This document shows positions 11,312 through 22,127 of a DNA stretch of 64,000 bases, piece after piece. Where the stretch lies: positions 9,609,960 through 9,673,959 of the forward strand of contig JANAVB010016199.1 in assembly GCA_029216955.1 (NCBI GenBank), given 5' to 3'. Position 1 is the first letter of the stretch; every line of letters starts with the position of its first letter. A program made the translations under genes and the position numbers. Origin of the DNA: Iris pallida (taxonomy: Eukaryota > Streptophyta > Magnoliopsida > Asparagales > Iridaceae). Below the pieces are notes generated by a model, which worked only from the letters and a program-made list of their open reading frames with translations, had not been told where the DNA came from and made no database searches.

Positions 11312-12557
11312 TTTAGAGACCATAGACATTGGCACTTATTTCGGTGCAAAGCAGGTCCAACGACAGACATCGTTTTGATCCGAAATTACGATTTTGCCCC
11401 TGTTTCAGAATTTAACTTTTGGACAGGCGTTTCCTAGGTATATCTTTTATTCTAAACTCGTTCATGATGTTTGTTGCAGCATCCGGAGTCATCTACGGGA
11501 TTTGACTTTTCTTGCTTCGTTTATTAGTCTGCTCGAGCTACTGGATTATTCTCTTTTGCACATAACCTCAGGCAAGATACCTTGCCATTATACTGTTTAT
11601 ATTCAGTTTGCATTTTATTACATATCACTGTTCATTTATTTTCAGTTCTTACCATTCCTGATTTACTGTCTGCTCAGTGATATTAGATATACTTTGTTAT
11701 TATCCTTTGACTGCATATGGACTTAGAGTTAAGAGACTACCGTCTGTAGTGTATCGTATATACCTTGACACAGTTGTATCACGAGGATGTGTGAGATGAG
11801 TAGCATGTAGAGGTTCTTATGTGTGGGCTGATCCCCCATGCACATGCGTTAGGGCTAACTGCTAATAGAGGCATGTTAGGAGACTTAGCAGGTTATCTCC
11901 GCGGGAGATACGGTCCTGGATCCTGATACTGATTTACTGCTGGTCTCTGACATTCGATGAATGTTATGCTTTGAGGTCCCTGGTATCCTGATGGGCCATA
12001 CCTGAGATTACTACTACTGAGCCAGAGTGACCATGCGTTGGAGGTTTGTTCTTAACTGCATAAATACTGTAGTACGGTTAGATTACCTTATTGTCGTCTT
12101 GTCACTCATTTCGGGTTGTGACATATTATATATTCAGTTTATTATGGTATGTTCTTTATGTATCTTGTTACATCCCTCTGAGGACCTGGTTATCTCTCCA
12201 GGTGTGTGTGCTTCTGTGATATTTTAGGTGTTCTAGTCAGGCCGTGATCTTCTCCATCCTTTCGAAGATGATTGCACTTGGCTCGTCTCATTATTTTATC
12301 GATCACTTCTTGTACATTTTATTTAAGATAGTTGGTAGTGGACTTTGTCTCCGCCCAACGATTGTATACATGACAAATTCAAAGTTGCTTTTATATCGTT
12401 TATTTATCTAGTAGATGAGATTTAGTTATTATAGTTCTACTGCATTTTACAGCTTATGTATACATACGAGTTTCCATATATTGGAGTATACTTCGTATGT
12501 ATGCAGCTGGCATGGATACGTACCTAGTCCTAAGTATTTTGGGACTGGGGTGTTATA
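11312..12557 (+). mobile_element. D left LTR remnant (right part only)
   Basis: This begins exactly where A1 ends. Its first 130 bases resemble 29456-29585 (shared blocks include TTTAGAGACC and TTTTGCCCCTGT). Its last bases, AGTATTTTGGGACTGGGGTG then TTATA, resemble the B1 LTR end AGTATTCTGGTTCTGGGGCG then TGACA. I read it as the right part of a plus-strand chromovirus LTR cut by A1. Beyond the first 130 bases it does not clearly match the LTR at 26536-30626, so pairing the two is uncertain. No primer site is recognisable after 12557. Confidence 0.55.
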
Positions 12558-14016
12558 ATAGGTTATAGAACATTGCTAAAACTATGTCGTAGTTGACCTC
12601 TTAGATCTTAGATACCCTTGTGTCAGTATAAGGTGGAGTACCTGATAGCTTATCACACCTGAATCACGGAACCAAGGGTTTGTCACAGCCAGAGTATACA
12701 GGCGAGGCATAATTCTTGGTGAAATGACTTCCGATGTGATTACAAGTTTAGGATACGATAGAGGGTAGGAAAATGCCATATGTGTCCTATAAGATCCAAA
12801 GCCAAAACTAGTGAAAGTTCTGTAAGTTGAGTAGCATGTCTCCCAACCTAGAGTTATGTGGTTCTTGTGATCTATTGACAGGGTAATTGACTGACACTAA
12901 CAGGTTTGCCTAGAATATAGAATTGAAAAGCCCATAACCAATTAGTCGACCAAGGCCTTATGGATAGTAGGAAGACTGTATAAGTAAGAACACCAGGAAG
13001 GTTTTGATTCTCTCAAAACTCCAACTACTTGTGTCCCCTTTCCAAAAATCTTGCCTACTTGTATTTGACTATCTTGACCAATGCTGCTATTACAGCCTAA
13101 TTTTTGCAAGCTTGCTCTTTTTATCGAGCTTGATTTGATACATATATTTATTGGGGACGCCCGCTAACATATTGTCTAATCAGAATCAGTGTATTACGGT
13201 CTGATCAACCATGATGCATTTGGTTCATTCTTCATCTAATTACCCTACGTGGATTGAGATGTAGGTGTCTCCAGGATCTCATCTGTGACTGCATTGACAA
13301 TTCCTCTTGAATTATACATTCGTCTTTGAATCACGTAATTGTATTCAGTGACATCTCCCTTGAACTCTATTGTTTTGTCTTTCACTGATTTGGAAAGACG
13401 AAAGCTCGTAATTAGTAGAGAGATATAGAGTATCCCCATGGCTATGATAGTTGTGTACACAAGTATAGCTATCCACGGCCAGCCAGTGACTAGAACCTTG
13501 CCTTGAGTTACTCGTCCTCCCTTCGACAATAAACCTACCACCCTAACCTTCTAGTCATTGGAGTTCGAAAATTATTAGGATCTTTTCCTAGATCAAATGC
13601 CAACCTAGGAGACTACCTATTCTCAAGAGACCAAATGTTGTGAGCCTCTAATTATTTGTTGAAGCTTGCTTTCACTAGAGCCCTGGTGACAATACTCTGG
13701 CAGGTTTGACACAAATAGAGATGCACGACTCAGCTGTTAGAAATCTTTTCATATGATGTGCCTTAGAGTTGGTTACCCCGTCGATAACTCTTGAATACTG
13801 AGGATGAGTAGGTCATTCTATTTTGTCGACCATGTGTCATTGTACACACTCGTTTCCCATTTATCAAGGACGATCCTTGACTTCACTTATATCTACCGTA
13901 CCCCGTTATGTCGTGCCTTATTCTTTATTAACAAGAGTCGAGGTACAATACCCAGACTTTTGAATTCTCCTAACCTCATTATTCCTAAAACCATGTCCTA
14001 GCTTCTAAGGTGAGTA
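12558..14016 (+). mobile_element. D internal region, left part
   Basis: This is sequence between D's LTRs before the B1 insertion. No gag or pol motif is visible in any frame. The longest open frame with protein-like composition is on the minus strand (13245-13541). The rest looks non-coding. D may be a non-autonomous derivative or may have lost its genes by deletion. Confidence 0.5.
13245..13541 (-). CDS. Unrecognised 98-codon antisense ORF with one membrane segment
   Basis: I do not recognise this product. It runs antisense to D. A hydrophobic stretch of about 29 residues (beginning WPWIAILVYTTIIAMG, about residues 21-49) is followed by a charged segment with SKSVKDKTIEFKGD. That layout fits a small single-pass membrane protein, but the annotated first codon may not be a true start. 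Plant LTR elements are known that carry antisense ORFs near the 3' end. Chance is a real alternative. Confidence 0.2.
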   Translation of the reverse strand: MVGLLSKGGRVTQGKVLVTGWPWIAILVYTTIIAMGILYISLLITSFRLSKSVKDKTIEFKGDVTEYNYVIQRRMYNSRGIVNAVTDEILETPTSQST

Positions 14017-14021
14017 GACTG
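14017..14021. repeat. B1 target-site duplication, left
   Basis: GACTG lies directly before TGTCACGCCC and recurs directly after the right LTR at 25031-25035. Five bases is the usual length for Ty3/gypsy insertions. Confidence 0.93.
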
Positions 14022-15829
14022 TGTCACGCCCCAGAACCAGAATACTGGAGAGCGGGGGAATGACTCAGCCAGCTACGTATTACGGGTAGATGAATACCGT
14101 ATAATACGATCAATGCTGTCTAACCAGACGAGGGGGTGCATACTACATAAAGGTCTTACTATGGTCATTTCACATCTATTGTCTCAATCATTCAAGCAAG
14201 AAACAGTAATAGAGAACATGTAAGATAAAGCAGTAAGGCGTCCCAAATGCTCAGTCAAAATGTTCTTGAGATCTGGCTTTACAAAACATAGCCAGATGGT
14301 ATAGCAAGTATACACAATTGTTATCAGCTGCAGTCTGACTTAATTACAATTATGTAAAAGTAAGTACAAGACAATCCGACTAACATGTCGATGCCAAACG
14401 GCTAAGTATAAAGGTAAATAACAAAACGAGCGGTGAAGTAAGGAACCCACTCGAGTCCTCCTACGATCATTCTCCTAGTGTTGACCATTTTGGAGGTAGA
14501 AGTAAGCTGGATCCTCGGAAACCGGCTCTAAATCTGGCCATGCAAAACCAGAGAGGTTAGACCTCTAATAGCAAGTACCACAAGGAAGGACGATAAGAAG
14601 GACATAAACCAGTAAGTAAAAGAATATAATAATAGATCTCTGCTTGCTACTAGGGTTCACATCACATCACGATACTTCGAACCAACTTCCCAACCAAACA
14701 AGGACAGAAGTTGGCCCGTCATGTCCTGACATTCTGATCATCCCAGTTAGGTAACAGAGTAGTACAGTACACAAACAAATCATCTTGAATGGCCAATCAA
14801 CTCCTACGACTTGTTATTGTGAGTCCCAAGTTATCATGGGATTATGCAATTAGGGATTCCGTAGTTCTTACTATGTGCAAGCAAGGCTAGTCTATCCAGT
14901 CAATCATGTGCGCCATGCATGAATTAGACGAGTCCTAGCAGGATGCCCGTCAATATACAATATACAATAATAATAAAAGCAGATGCTGTTCCCTGCCCGT
15001 ATGGCAGATTTACAGTATCTGTGGAAACCAGCCGGCCCGTCGGGTACTACTCGTTCCAAGGGGGCTGCCATGTAAGAACTCGGGAATCCATTCTCTCCAT
15101 GCAATCATTATTTTATTTAACTTAATAGTCCCTACGTTGAGTGAAATCCCATGCCGTGGATCATGGTCATTCAAATGAGTACTTTCGTACGGGATACGAT
15201 ATGCGCAACTCTACAACGATACCAGTGCGGCTAGGTTGCAGGTCTTATATAGCATAATACAACAATCAAATCTAACCACGGTAATCATGCCTTGACCATA
15301 AAGTACACATGCTTCTTTTGTAGAAAAATAAATAAATAAATAAATAAATAGATTGAAGCCTGCATGTGCATGTATGTCAATATTCGAGATCAGCCAGTCG
15401 ATTACAATAGTTCATAACATGAACGTGTCTCATTCATTCATTTCAATAAGACGACTAGCCAGTCTCTTAGTTCCAACTAGGAACGCATGATCAATTTAGT
15501 CAAGATAACCATCGTTATAAATGGGGACAAGGCATGAAAGTCAATTAGCATTAAATAGGGTCGAGTCTATAACTTTCGAGGTCAAGTTCCAGTCTCACTG
15601 GATATCCATATACCAATCCAGACACTTGGCACTAATACACAACCATAGGTATTAAAATATTAACATGCTAAGATTTTCGGGTTCATGCAAAAAGGCGTAA
15701 GGATATAATAGGGAATTATCATGCCAACATTAAATAAATAAAATATAGAACAAATAAAACTCCCAAGTCAGGAAGTCATGCTAACAAGTCTAAGCTAAGT
15801 CCAAAAGTCACGCAAGAATCGTATGCATG

Positions 15830-16330
15830 AAAAGTGAAGCGTGACAAGTGATTCACGCACGCACGCTCAGCGTGAGGGTGAAAAAGTCACGCACGCCAAA
15901 AGTCACGCACGCAAGCTCAGGGACATGAGCGTGAAAAGTCATGCACTCAGTACAAAGACGGGAGCGTGACTCAAAATTCACACAGACAACGCGAGCTTGA
16001 CTGAAAATACACGCACGCAAACGCGAGCGTGACTAAAAATACACGCACGCACAGAGTGGACGTAACTCAAAAGTCACGCAGACACGCACAGAGTGAGCGT
16101 AACTCAAAAGTCACGCAGACAAGCACAGAGTGAGCGTAACTCAAAAGTCACGCAGACAATCGCGAGCGTGACTGAAAATACACGCACGCAAATGCGAGCG
16201 TGACTAAAAATACACGCACGCTCAGAGAACGTTAGCGTGACTAAAAATACACGCAAACACGTAAAGACGTGTACGTGACTGGGCTGATGTTTCACGCGAG
16301 CACGTAAGAACGTGTGCGTACAACATCTCC
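15830..16330 (+). repeat. GTCACGC/GCGTGAC minisatellite in B1 left LTR
   Basis: About a dozen degenerate units of roughly 30-40 bases alternate GTCACGCA and GAGCGTGACT, separated by A-rich spacers such as AAAAATACACGC. The two heptamers are reverse complements, so neighbouring units can pair. The same array lies at about 23930-24430. Confidence 0.85.
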
Positions 16331-16532
16331 CGAACTCGCCCTATGGAGCCTTTGTTCCAGTGCCAGAGAAAATACACACCAAGTTGGTGGACTAAGAACC
16401 CATGAACAGCCGAATACAAAACTTAGATCTGGGAGAAACAAGCCAACGAAATCCAAAATACTAAGAACTCAACTCTCTTAGAATCACAAGGAGAAGCCAA
16501 ATGAACCATAAAAACATGGTTCTCAAGTAGAA

Positions 16533-16548
16533 GCAAGTTTGCACTTGC
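16533..16548 (-). other. Conserved GCAAGT hairpin (B1 left LTR)
   Basis: GCAAGT and ACTTGC flank a 4-base loop. Similar hairpins occur about 100 bases downstream of the TATA region in the other B1 LTR (24636-24651), in C1 (43706-43720) and in C2 (51450-51464). It would lie near the 5' end of the transcript. Confidence 0.6.
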
Positions 16549-16645
16549 CTTCTCCTGCTGCTGGTAGGTGGTGGAGAGTAATGAGAGGAAGAAGAAGAAG
16601 TAATGGTGAGAATGAAGTAATGAGGAGAGAGAAAGGGATGGAAGC

Positions 16646-16656
16646 TTTAAATAGGA
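16646..16656 (-). promoter_or_regulatory. TATA-like box in B1 left LTR
   Basis: The minus strand reads CCTATTTAAAGC, followed downstream by a purine/pyrimidine-rich leader and the GCAAGT hairpin. The matching site in the 5' LTR is at about 24749-24759. Confidence 0.5.
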
Positions 16657-16927
16657 AGGGGGATGGTAGGTGGGAGTGTGGGCCGGGTTTAAGGGGATCC
16701 AGCAAACCGAAACCCAATAAGACTAAAGCAGCAAATAAAATACAGGTAATAAAATTGCAGGAATAAAATTTGCAGAAAATTAATTAACATGAAAATTTAA
16801 AGAGCAGATAATTAATTAACATGAAACTAAAGAAATTTAAATACAGAATAATACATGATAAATACTAAATAAATACACATGAGTTGTACATATATAAAAA
16901 TACGCATTTCGGGAACGGGGAGTGACA

Positions 16928-16941
16928 TCTCTACCCACCTT
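16928..16941 (-). promoter_or_regulatory. B1 polypurine tract
   Basis: The minus strand reads AAGGTGGGTAGAGA directly before the 3' LTR. It follows the motif CCGAGGACGGAATTTTTC, which is shared in form with C1, D and A2. This is the expected primer for plus-strand DNA synthesis. Confidence 0.8.
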
Positions 16942-17096
16942 AGAAAAATTCCGTCCTCGGAATTTCAAATCCAAGCCGGATAGAAATATCAGAGCTAAAC
17001 TAATACAAGCAATTCTAGTGAGCAAGCAATCATTGTTACCATATCAAAAGCAAGTACTATATATGTAAATCCATCAATCTACGATATCAGGTAGTT
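16942..17096 (-). other. B1 3' untranslated region
   Basis: This short region lies between the polypurine tract and the end of the pol frame. No ORF or repeat is visible in it. Confidence 0.6.
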
Positions 17097-17423
17097 CTAT
17101 CCATAAGGCGATAAGCATGAGAAATCAAGACAATCAAGGTATACAGAAAAAGATATACCTTGTGAGTCAAACAGGTGTGGATACCGTGATCGGATATCAT
17201 CCTCACGTTCCCACGTTGACTCTCCCAAGGAGTGATGACCCCAAGCAACACGGACAAGACTAATTGTTCGGTTCTTGAGTATCTTCTCTCTTCGGTCTAA
17301 AATGGACACAGGCTGTTCCTCGTAAGACAGGTTGGTACCAACAACCAGCTCAAAGTGATCGAGGATATGGCTTGGGTCCGATACATACCTACGTAATTGA
17401 GATACATGAAACACGTCATGCAC
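17097..17423 (-). pseudogene. B1 integrase tail and chromodomain, beyond a TGA stop
   Basis: This is in the same frame as the main B1 polyprotein but separated from it by a TGA at 17427-17429. C1 has a Ser codon at that position (LPPSLSEVHN). It begins HDVFHVSQLRRY, then carries the chromodomain: PVSILDRREKIL, a VRVAWGHHS core, STWERED and YPHLF. The domain is thought to guide integration into particular chromatin. It would be lost from the protein unless the TGA is read through or is only an allele. The frame runs on past the usual end (LFDS in C1) by about 20 codons. Confidence 0.85.
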
Positions 17424-17426
17424 CTC

Positions 17427-20400
17427 TCATAACGAAGGTGGGAGTGTTAAACGATAAGCAACATCGCCTATCCGATCAAGGATAACGAATGGGCCCACGT
17501 ACCGCGGACTCAATTTCCCGTGAACGCCAAATCTAATGACCCTACGAGTAGGTGAGATCCGCAAGAATACGTGGTCCCCAACAGAGAATTCTAACGGCCT
17601 ACGATGCTGGTCCGCCCAATGACGATGCCGATCCTGCGCAACTCGAAGTCGCTCTCTAATTCCCTTAACTACTTCAACCGTCTGAACAATCATTTCTGGG
17701 CCTAACATCTTCCTCTCCCCGATATCATCCCATGCAAGCGGTGACCTGCACTTCTTACCATATAATACTTCGAATGGCGCCATCTGGATACTGGCCTGAT
17801 AACTATTGTTGTATGAGAACTCGACCAAGTACAGGTGACTCTCCCAAGACCCTCCAAAATCTAGAGTGCAAGCTCGCAATATGTCCTCTAAAGTCTGAAT
17901 TATCCTTTCTGATTGCCCATCCGTCTGTGGATGGTAAGTCGTGCTAAATCTTAACTTGGTACCCAGACTATGATATAAGCTCTTCCAGAAGTGTGATGTA
18001 AAGCGGGTATCTCGATCCGACACAATACTGACAGGGACTCCATGCTGCCTGACTATCTGTTGCATATACAACTCTGCCAACTTTTTTGTAGATTGCCCTA
18101 CTCTGAAAGGAAGAAAGTGTGCTACCTTCGTAAGCCGGTCTACTATCGCCCAAATAGCATCCTTACCACTTGGTGATCTCGGTAAACCGGTCACAAAGTC
18201 CATTGTAATATGCTCCCATTTCCATTCCGGAATAGGAAGTGGTTGCAATAACCCAGCTGGCCTCTGCTGTTCTGCCTTCACCTGCTGACATACCAAGCAA
18301 CGGAAAACAAATCTAGCTATCTCTCTCTTCATCCCGTTCCACCAGAAATGCTGCTTGATATCTTGGTACATTTTGGTCCCTCCAGGGTGAATAGAATACT
18401 GAGAACTGTGAGCTTCTGCCATAACCTCCTGTCTGATATCTCCACTAGGCACACATAGACGCGATCCAAACCTAAGTATACCATCTTCATGAATCCTCAT
18501 CTCCTTCCTGAGTCCTGACTCACATTCTGCCCTAAGCTTCTGAATCCTTGGGTCCTGTGCCTGAGCTGTCTTGATCCTGTCTACCAAGTCGGATTGAACT
18601 TGTAGACTTGCCAGAACTCCTACATCAATAGGAAGTATAACCTCGATGCCCATCTCCTGAAGGTCTTCTAAGATATGCTTCTGCGTTGTCAACATAAATG
18701 CGCCGCCTCTCCTGCTGAGAGCATCTGCTACCACATTAGCCTTGCCTGGATGATACTGAAGCTCCACGTCATAATCTTTAATCAACTCCAACCACCTTCT
18801 CTGCCTCATGTTTAGTTCCTTCTGAGTAAAGATGTACTTCAGACTTTTATGATCTGTGTACATCTCCACTCGGTCACCATATAAGTAATGCCTCCATAGC
18901 TTCAGAGCAAACACTACTGCCGCCAACTCTAAATCATGAGTTGGGTAATTCTTCTCGTGGTCCCGAAGCTGCCTAGATGCATACGCTATCACCTTTCCAT
19001 GTTGCATAAGGACACATCCAAGTCCTTTACCTGACGCATCACAATATACTGTAAAACCTCCGGGTCCAACTGGTAATGTAAGAATAGGTGCTGATATCAA
19101 CTTCTGCTTTAAAGTCTCGAATGATGCCTGACATTCTGCCAACCAAACGAATGGCACATCCTTCCGGGTCAAGCGGGTCATGGGTGCTGAAAGCCTTGCA
19201 AAGTCTGATACAAATCTTCTGTAATATCCTGCCAATCCCAAGAAACTCCACACATCTGCTACGGTCTTGGGTACTGGCCAACTCTCTACTGCTTCTACCT
19301 TCTTGGGATCTACTGCTACTCCAGCTCCTGAGACGATGTGACCCAAAAATGAAATATGATCCGACCAAAGCTCACACTTGCTGAGCTTGGCATACAACTG
19401 GTTCTCTCTTAGAACCTGCAACACTTTTCTGAGGTGGTCTTCATGCTCCTCTTCACTAGCAGAGTATACGAGAATGTCGTCAAGAAACACAACGACAAAC
19501 TGGTCTAAATATGGCATAAAGATACGATTCATCAAATCCATGAATATTGCTGGAGCATTGGTCAAACCAAACGGCATTACTAAAAATTCGTAATGCCCAT
19601 ACTTTGACCTGAATGCTGTCTTGGGAATGTCTTCCTTCCGAACCCTCACCTGATGGTACCCTGAACGAAGATCTATCTTGGAGAAAACTCTAGCCTTGCT
19701 CAACTGATCAAATAAGTCGTCGATCTGGGGTAATGGGTACTTGTTCTTCACTGTTGCCGCATTAAGCTTTCTGTAGTCAATGCATAATCTGGATGACCCA
19801 TCCTTCTTCCCTACAAGTACCGCTGGTGCTGTCCACGGTGATACGCTAGCTTGGATGAACTTCTTTTCCTTCAGTTCCTCTATATGCTGATATACCTTGG
19901 CCTGCTCTGAATCCGTCATTCTGTAAACTTGATCTGATATCGGTTTAGTTCCTGGTGCCAATTCTATACTGAACTCAATATCTCTAACTGGTGGTAGACC
20001 TGGAAGTTCTTCAGGAAATACATCTAGAAATTCTTCAACTACCTTCGGAATCTGAACTTCTTCCATTGCTGCCACTACTCCCTGCTCTTGCTGAGTTGCC
20101 TCTGATCTGACTAAGGTAAACCTCTTTATGCCTGGAATATCAAAAGATACACTCCCTCTACGACAATCTATTGTCGCATGACTGTCTTTCAGCCAGTCCA
20201 TGCCTAAGATAACGTCAAAATTTCTAACAGAAAATTCTATCAATCGAGCAGGTAAAGAATGCCCGCAAACTACAACGCTACACGCTAAAATAACTCTACT
20301 AACTCCTACGAGCCCATTACCAGTGAGTATATTCAACCTCCCTGGCAATGCCTCGAACTCTATTCCTAGTCGTGTCGCAAATCGTGCAGATATAAATGAA

Positions 20401-21629
20401 TGGGATGCTCCCGAATCAAACAATGCTACTACGGAATATGAGGCGACGAGAATGCTACCTGCCACAACATCTCCCGATGCCAATGCCTCTTCCAAGGACA
20501 GAGTGAATGCTTGCCCTCGACCTCCTTGCTGATTTCCATGCTGCGGCCTGGCCTGATGCTGCTGCTGGCCCCTTCCTTGATGATGCTGGGGTAGTCTATG
20601 CTGGTGTTGCTGCATCGACGGTCCCTGCTGCCGAAACATCTGAGCCTGCGGTACTAATGGACGCTGTGCCAACGGCCTAACTGCCACCGCTGGTCCTCGA
20701 TACTGGCCTGCCCCTGGTGCTGGCAGAGCAGGAAACTGCTGCCCTGGTCCTCCTGACCTCGAATTCATGGGACATATGGTAACCTGATGGTCTGAATTTC
20801 CATATATCAGACACAGTCCATTCAATGTCCGACACACATTTCTAGTGTGTCCCATCTTCCCATAATAAGTGCAGCCTACCGGGGGTTGCTGGTTCTTCCT
20901 CTGTTGCTGTTGCTGCTGCTGCCTGGGTGGTGCTGACCCTCGTATCGCCACATCGTGGATACGAATGCCAGCGGATAGTGCTGTTGTTCGGGGCGCTGCT
21001 CCCCCTCCTCCTTCAATCTGACTGTGGGATCTCTTCTGACCCCTAGTCCTTGTCGCAAGCCTCTGAATGGTGAGCTCATGCCTTCGAGTTGCCGTCAATA
21101 TCTCATCAAAAGTTTGGTAATTGTGCCCTTCTATCAATTGCAAGAGCTCAAGATGAAACCCTTGCTGAAACCTCATGGCCCTCTGGCGCTCCGTTGCTAC
21201 CATCTCTGGGGCGAATCTACTCAATCTACAGAACTCTGCTGCATAAGCATCTACAGTCTTGTCGGCCTGCCTGAGGTTGATAAATTTCTGTTGTAGCTCA
21301 AACTGCGCCACAACTCCATAGTACTTGGTCTTGAATCTTGTAGTAAAATCGTCCCAAGCCACAGGACGTCTGATGCCTACTTCCTCTGATTCCCACCAAT
21401 CACGTGCGAGATACTGAAGTAACAACTTCACTAGATCCACACGTTCTGCTGCCGGTACCTTAGCTGCTGTCAGAATAGCCTCAATATCCTTAAGCCATGT
21501 ATCTGCTGAGATGGCATCCTCCGTGCCCTCGAAACGGCGGGGGTTGTACTTGCAAAACCTGGCTGATGCTCCTGAATCAGCCCTCACTCCTCTTTCCAAA
21601 GCCGTCTGCAATCCTTGGTTAAGCAACAC
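17427..21629 (-). CDS. B1 gag-pol polyprotein, main open frame
   Basis: An uninterrupted 1400-codon frame carries nearly all functions. The capsid domain is at about residues 27-200. Two zinc knuckles lie at about 251-285, both with the second Cys as Tyr ([28 protein letters not shown]). The protease [10 protein letters not shown] is at about 403. Reverse transcriptase has CIDYRKLN at about 613 and [11 protein letters not shown] at about 713. RNase H starts at CDASGKG, about 861. Integrase has HPGGTKMY at about 1080, TMDF at 1138, SDRDTRF at about 1203 and GQSER at about 1238. GPF is near 1378. The first codon is GTG, so this is not a true start: the frame is open upstream to a TAG at 21633. 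It ends at TGA before the chromodomain. The catalytic residues of protease, RT, RNase H and integrase look intact. Confidence 0.93.
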   Translation of the reverse strand: MLLNQGLQTALERGVRADSGASARFCKYNPRRFEGTEDAISADTWLKDIEAILTAAKVPAAERVDLVKLLLQYLARDWWESEEVGIRRPVAWDDFTTRFKTKYYGVVAQFELQQKFINLRQADKTVDAYAAEFCRLSRFAPEMVATERQRAMRFQQGFHLELLQLIEGHNYQTFDEILTATRRHELTIQRLATRTRGQKRSHSQIEGGGGAAPRTTALSAGIRIHDVAIRGSAPPRQQQQQQQRKNQQPPVGCTYYGKMGHTRNVCRTLNGLCLIYGNSDHQVTICPMNSRSGGPGQQFPALPAPGAGQYRGPAVAVRPLAQRPLVPQAQMFRQQGPSMQQHQHRLPQHHQGRGQQQHQARPQHGNQQGGRGQAFTLSLEEALASGDVVAGSILVASYSVVALFDSGASHSFISARFATRLGIEFEALPGRLNILTGNGLVGVSRVILACSVVVCGHSLPARLIEFSVRNFDVILGMDWLKDSHATIDCRRGSVSFDIPGIKRFTLVRSEATQQEQGVVAAMEEVQIPKVVEEFLDVFPEELPGLPPVRDIEFSIELAPGTKPISDQVYRMTDSEQAKVYQHIEELKEKKFIQASVSPWTAPAVLVGKKDGSSRLCIDYRKLNAATVKNKYPLPQIDDLFDQLSKARVFSKIDLRSGYHQVRVRKEDIPKTAFRSKYGHYEFLVMPFGLTNAPAIFMDLMNRIFMPYLDQFVVVFLDDILVYSASEEEHEDHLRKVLQVLRENQLYAKLSKCELWSDHISFLGHIVSGAGVAVDPKKVEAVESWPVPKTVADVWSFLGLAGYYRRFVSDFARLSAPMTRLTRKDVPFVWLAECQASFETLKQKLISAPILTLPVGPGGFTVYCDASGKGLGCVLMQHGKVIAYASRQLRDHEKNYPTHDLELAAVVFALKLWRHYLYGDRVEMYTDHKSLKYIFTQKELNMRQRRWLELIKDYDVELQYHPGKANVVADALSRRGGAFMLTTQKHILEDLQEMGIEVILPIDVGVLASLQVQSDLVDRIKTAQAQDPRIQKLRAECESGLRKEMRIHEDGILRFGSRLCVPSGDIRQEVMAEAHSSQYSIHPGGTKMYQDIKQHFWWNGMKREIARFVFRCLVCQQVKAEQQRPAGLLQPLPIPEWKWEHITMDFVTGLPRSPSGKDAIWAIVDRLTKVAHFLPFRVGQSTKKLAELYMQQIVRQHGVPVSIVSDRDTRFTSHFWKSLYHSLGTKLRFSTTYHPQTDGQSERIIQTLEDILRACTLDFGGSWESHLYLVEFSYNNSYQASIQMAPFEVLYGKKCRSPLAWDDIGERKMLGPEMIVQTVEVVKGIRERLRVAQDRHRHWADQHRRPLEFSVGDHVFLRISPTRRVIRFGVHGKLSPRYVGPFVILDRIGDVAYRLTLPPSL

Positions 21630-21632
21630 ATT

Positions 21633-22007
21633 CTACTCTTGTAGCTGAGTGTGCATGCGCTGCTGGGCCAACATCTGATATTGCTGAGCAGCCATCATTC
21701 CTCTCATGATCTCCAGAAGGGCTGGTGTGTCCACTTCCACAGGAGTAGGTGGAACTATGGGTGGGTTTGGAATATCCGGATACTGCGGTCCAATCGCTGG
21801 TTCTACTATCACCTCTTCCTGGATAGCCTCCTGAGGTAAGACTGGCCCTTGTTGCTGACCAACCTGGTCATGTTGCCCATGTTGCCCTTGTTGTTGCTGT
21901 CCAGCTCTGACCGATGCGGACGAAGTGCCCCTAAGAAAAGGGACAAGAGAACAATCAAACGACCGGACATGAAGGATCAATGAAGTCAAAGGATACCGGA
22001 ATGTCAA
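21633..22007 (-). pseudogene. B1 gag N-terminal part, ahead of an in-frame TAG
   Basis: This is in the same frame as the main polyprotein and separated from it by one TAG at 21633-21635 (LQE, stop, then Asn). It is Gln/Pro-rich (QQQQGQHGQHDQ, PPIVPPTPVEVD), as expected for the gag N-terminus. The conserved part seems to begin at about 21930, directly after a pyrimidine-rich run ending CTTAG. No ATG is in frame upstream before a TGA. The first in-frame ATG is internal, at IMRGMMAAQ. Translation may start on a spliced leader exon or at that internal ATG. Confidence 0.7.
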
Positions 22008-22127
22008 GCAAGAGTTGAGATTAACGAATCAGGAGATCAAGGGGAAACATGTGTGATTGAGACATTCTATAAATCAAAACACCCCACAAGTCTGAAATCA
22101 GACCTGCATGGGCCACCACTAAAACCT
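22008..22127 (-). other. B1 leader between 5' LTR and gag
   Basis: This is the minus-strand leader that contains the conserved motif TGGTGGCCCATGCAGGTC at 22101-22118. It has no ORF joined to gag. Confidence 0.6.
22101..22118 (-). promoter_or_regulatory. Conserved leader motif / possible primer-binding site (B1)
   Basis: This is identical in 18 bases to the A1 copy although the surrounding sequences differ. It lies nine bases inside the end of the 5' LTR. The primer tRNA is not identified. Confidence 0.45.

Larger units (their letters stand above)
14022..16927 (-). mobile_element. B1 left LTR (3' LTR)
   Basis: The LTR begins TGTCACGCCCCAGAACC and ends GGGGAGTGACA, 2906 bases. It matches 22128-25030 nearly base for base. 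Features are an (AAAT)n tract at about 15328-15350, an array of GTCACGC/GCGTGAC units at about 15830-16330, a short perfect hairpin at 16533-16548, and a TATA-like box at 16646-16656. The polypurine tract lies just outside it at 16928-16941. Confidence 0.96.
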
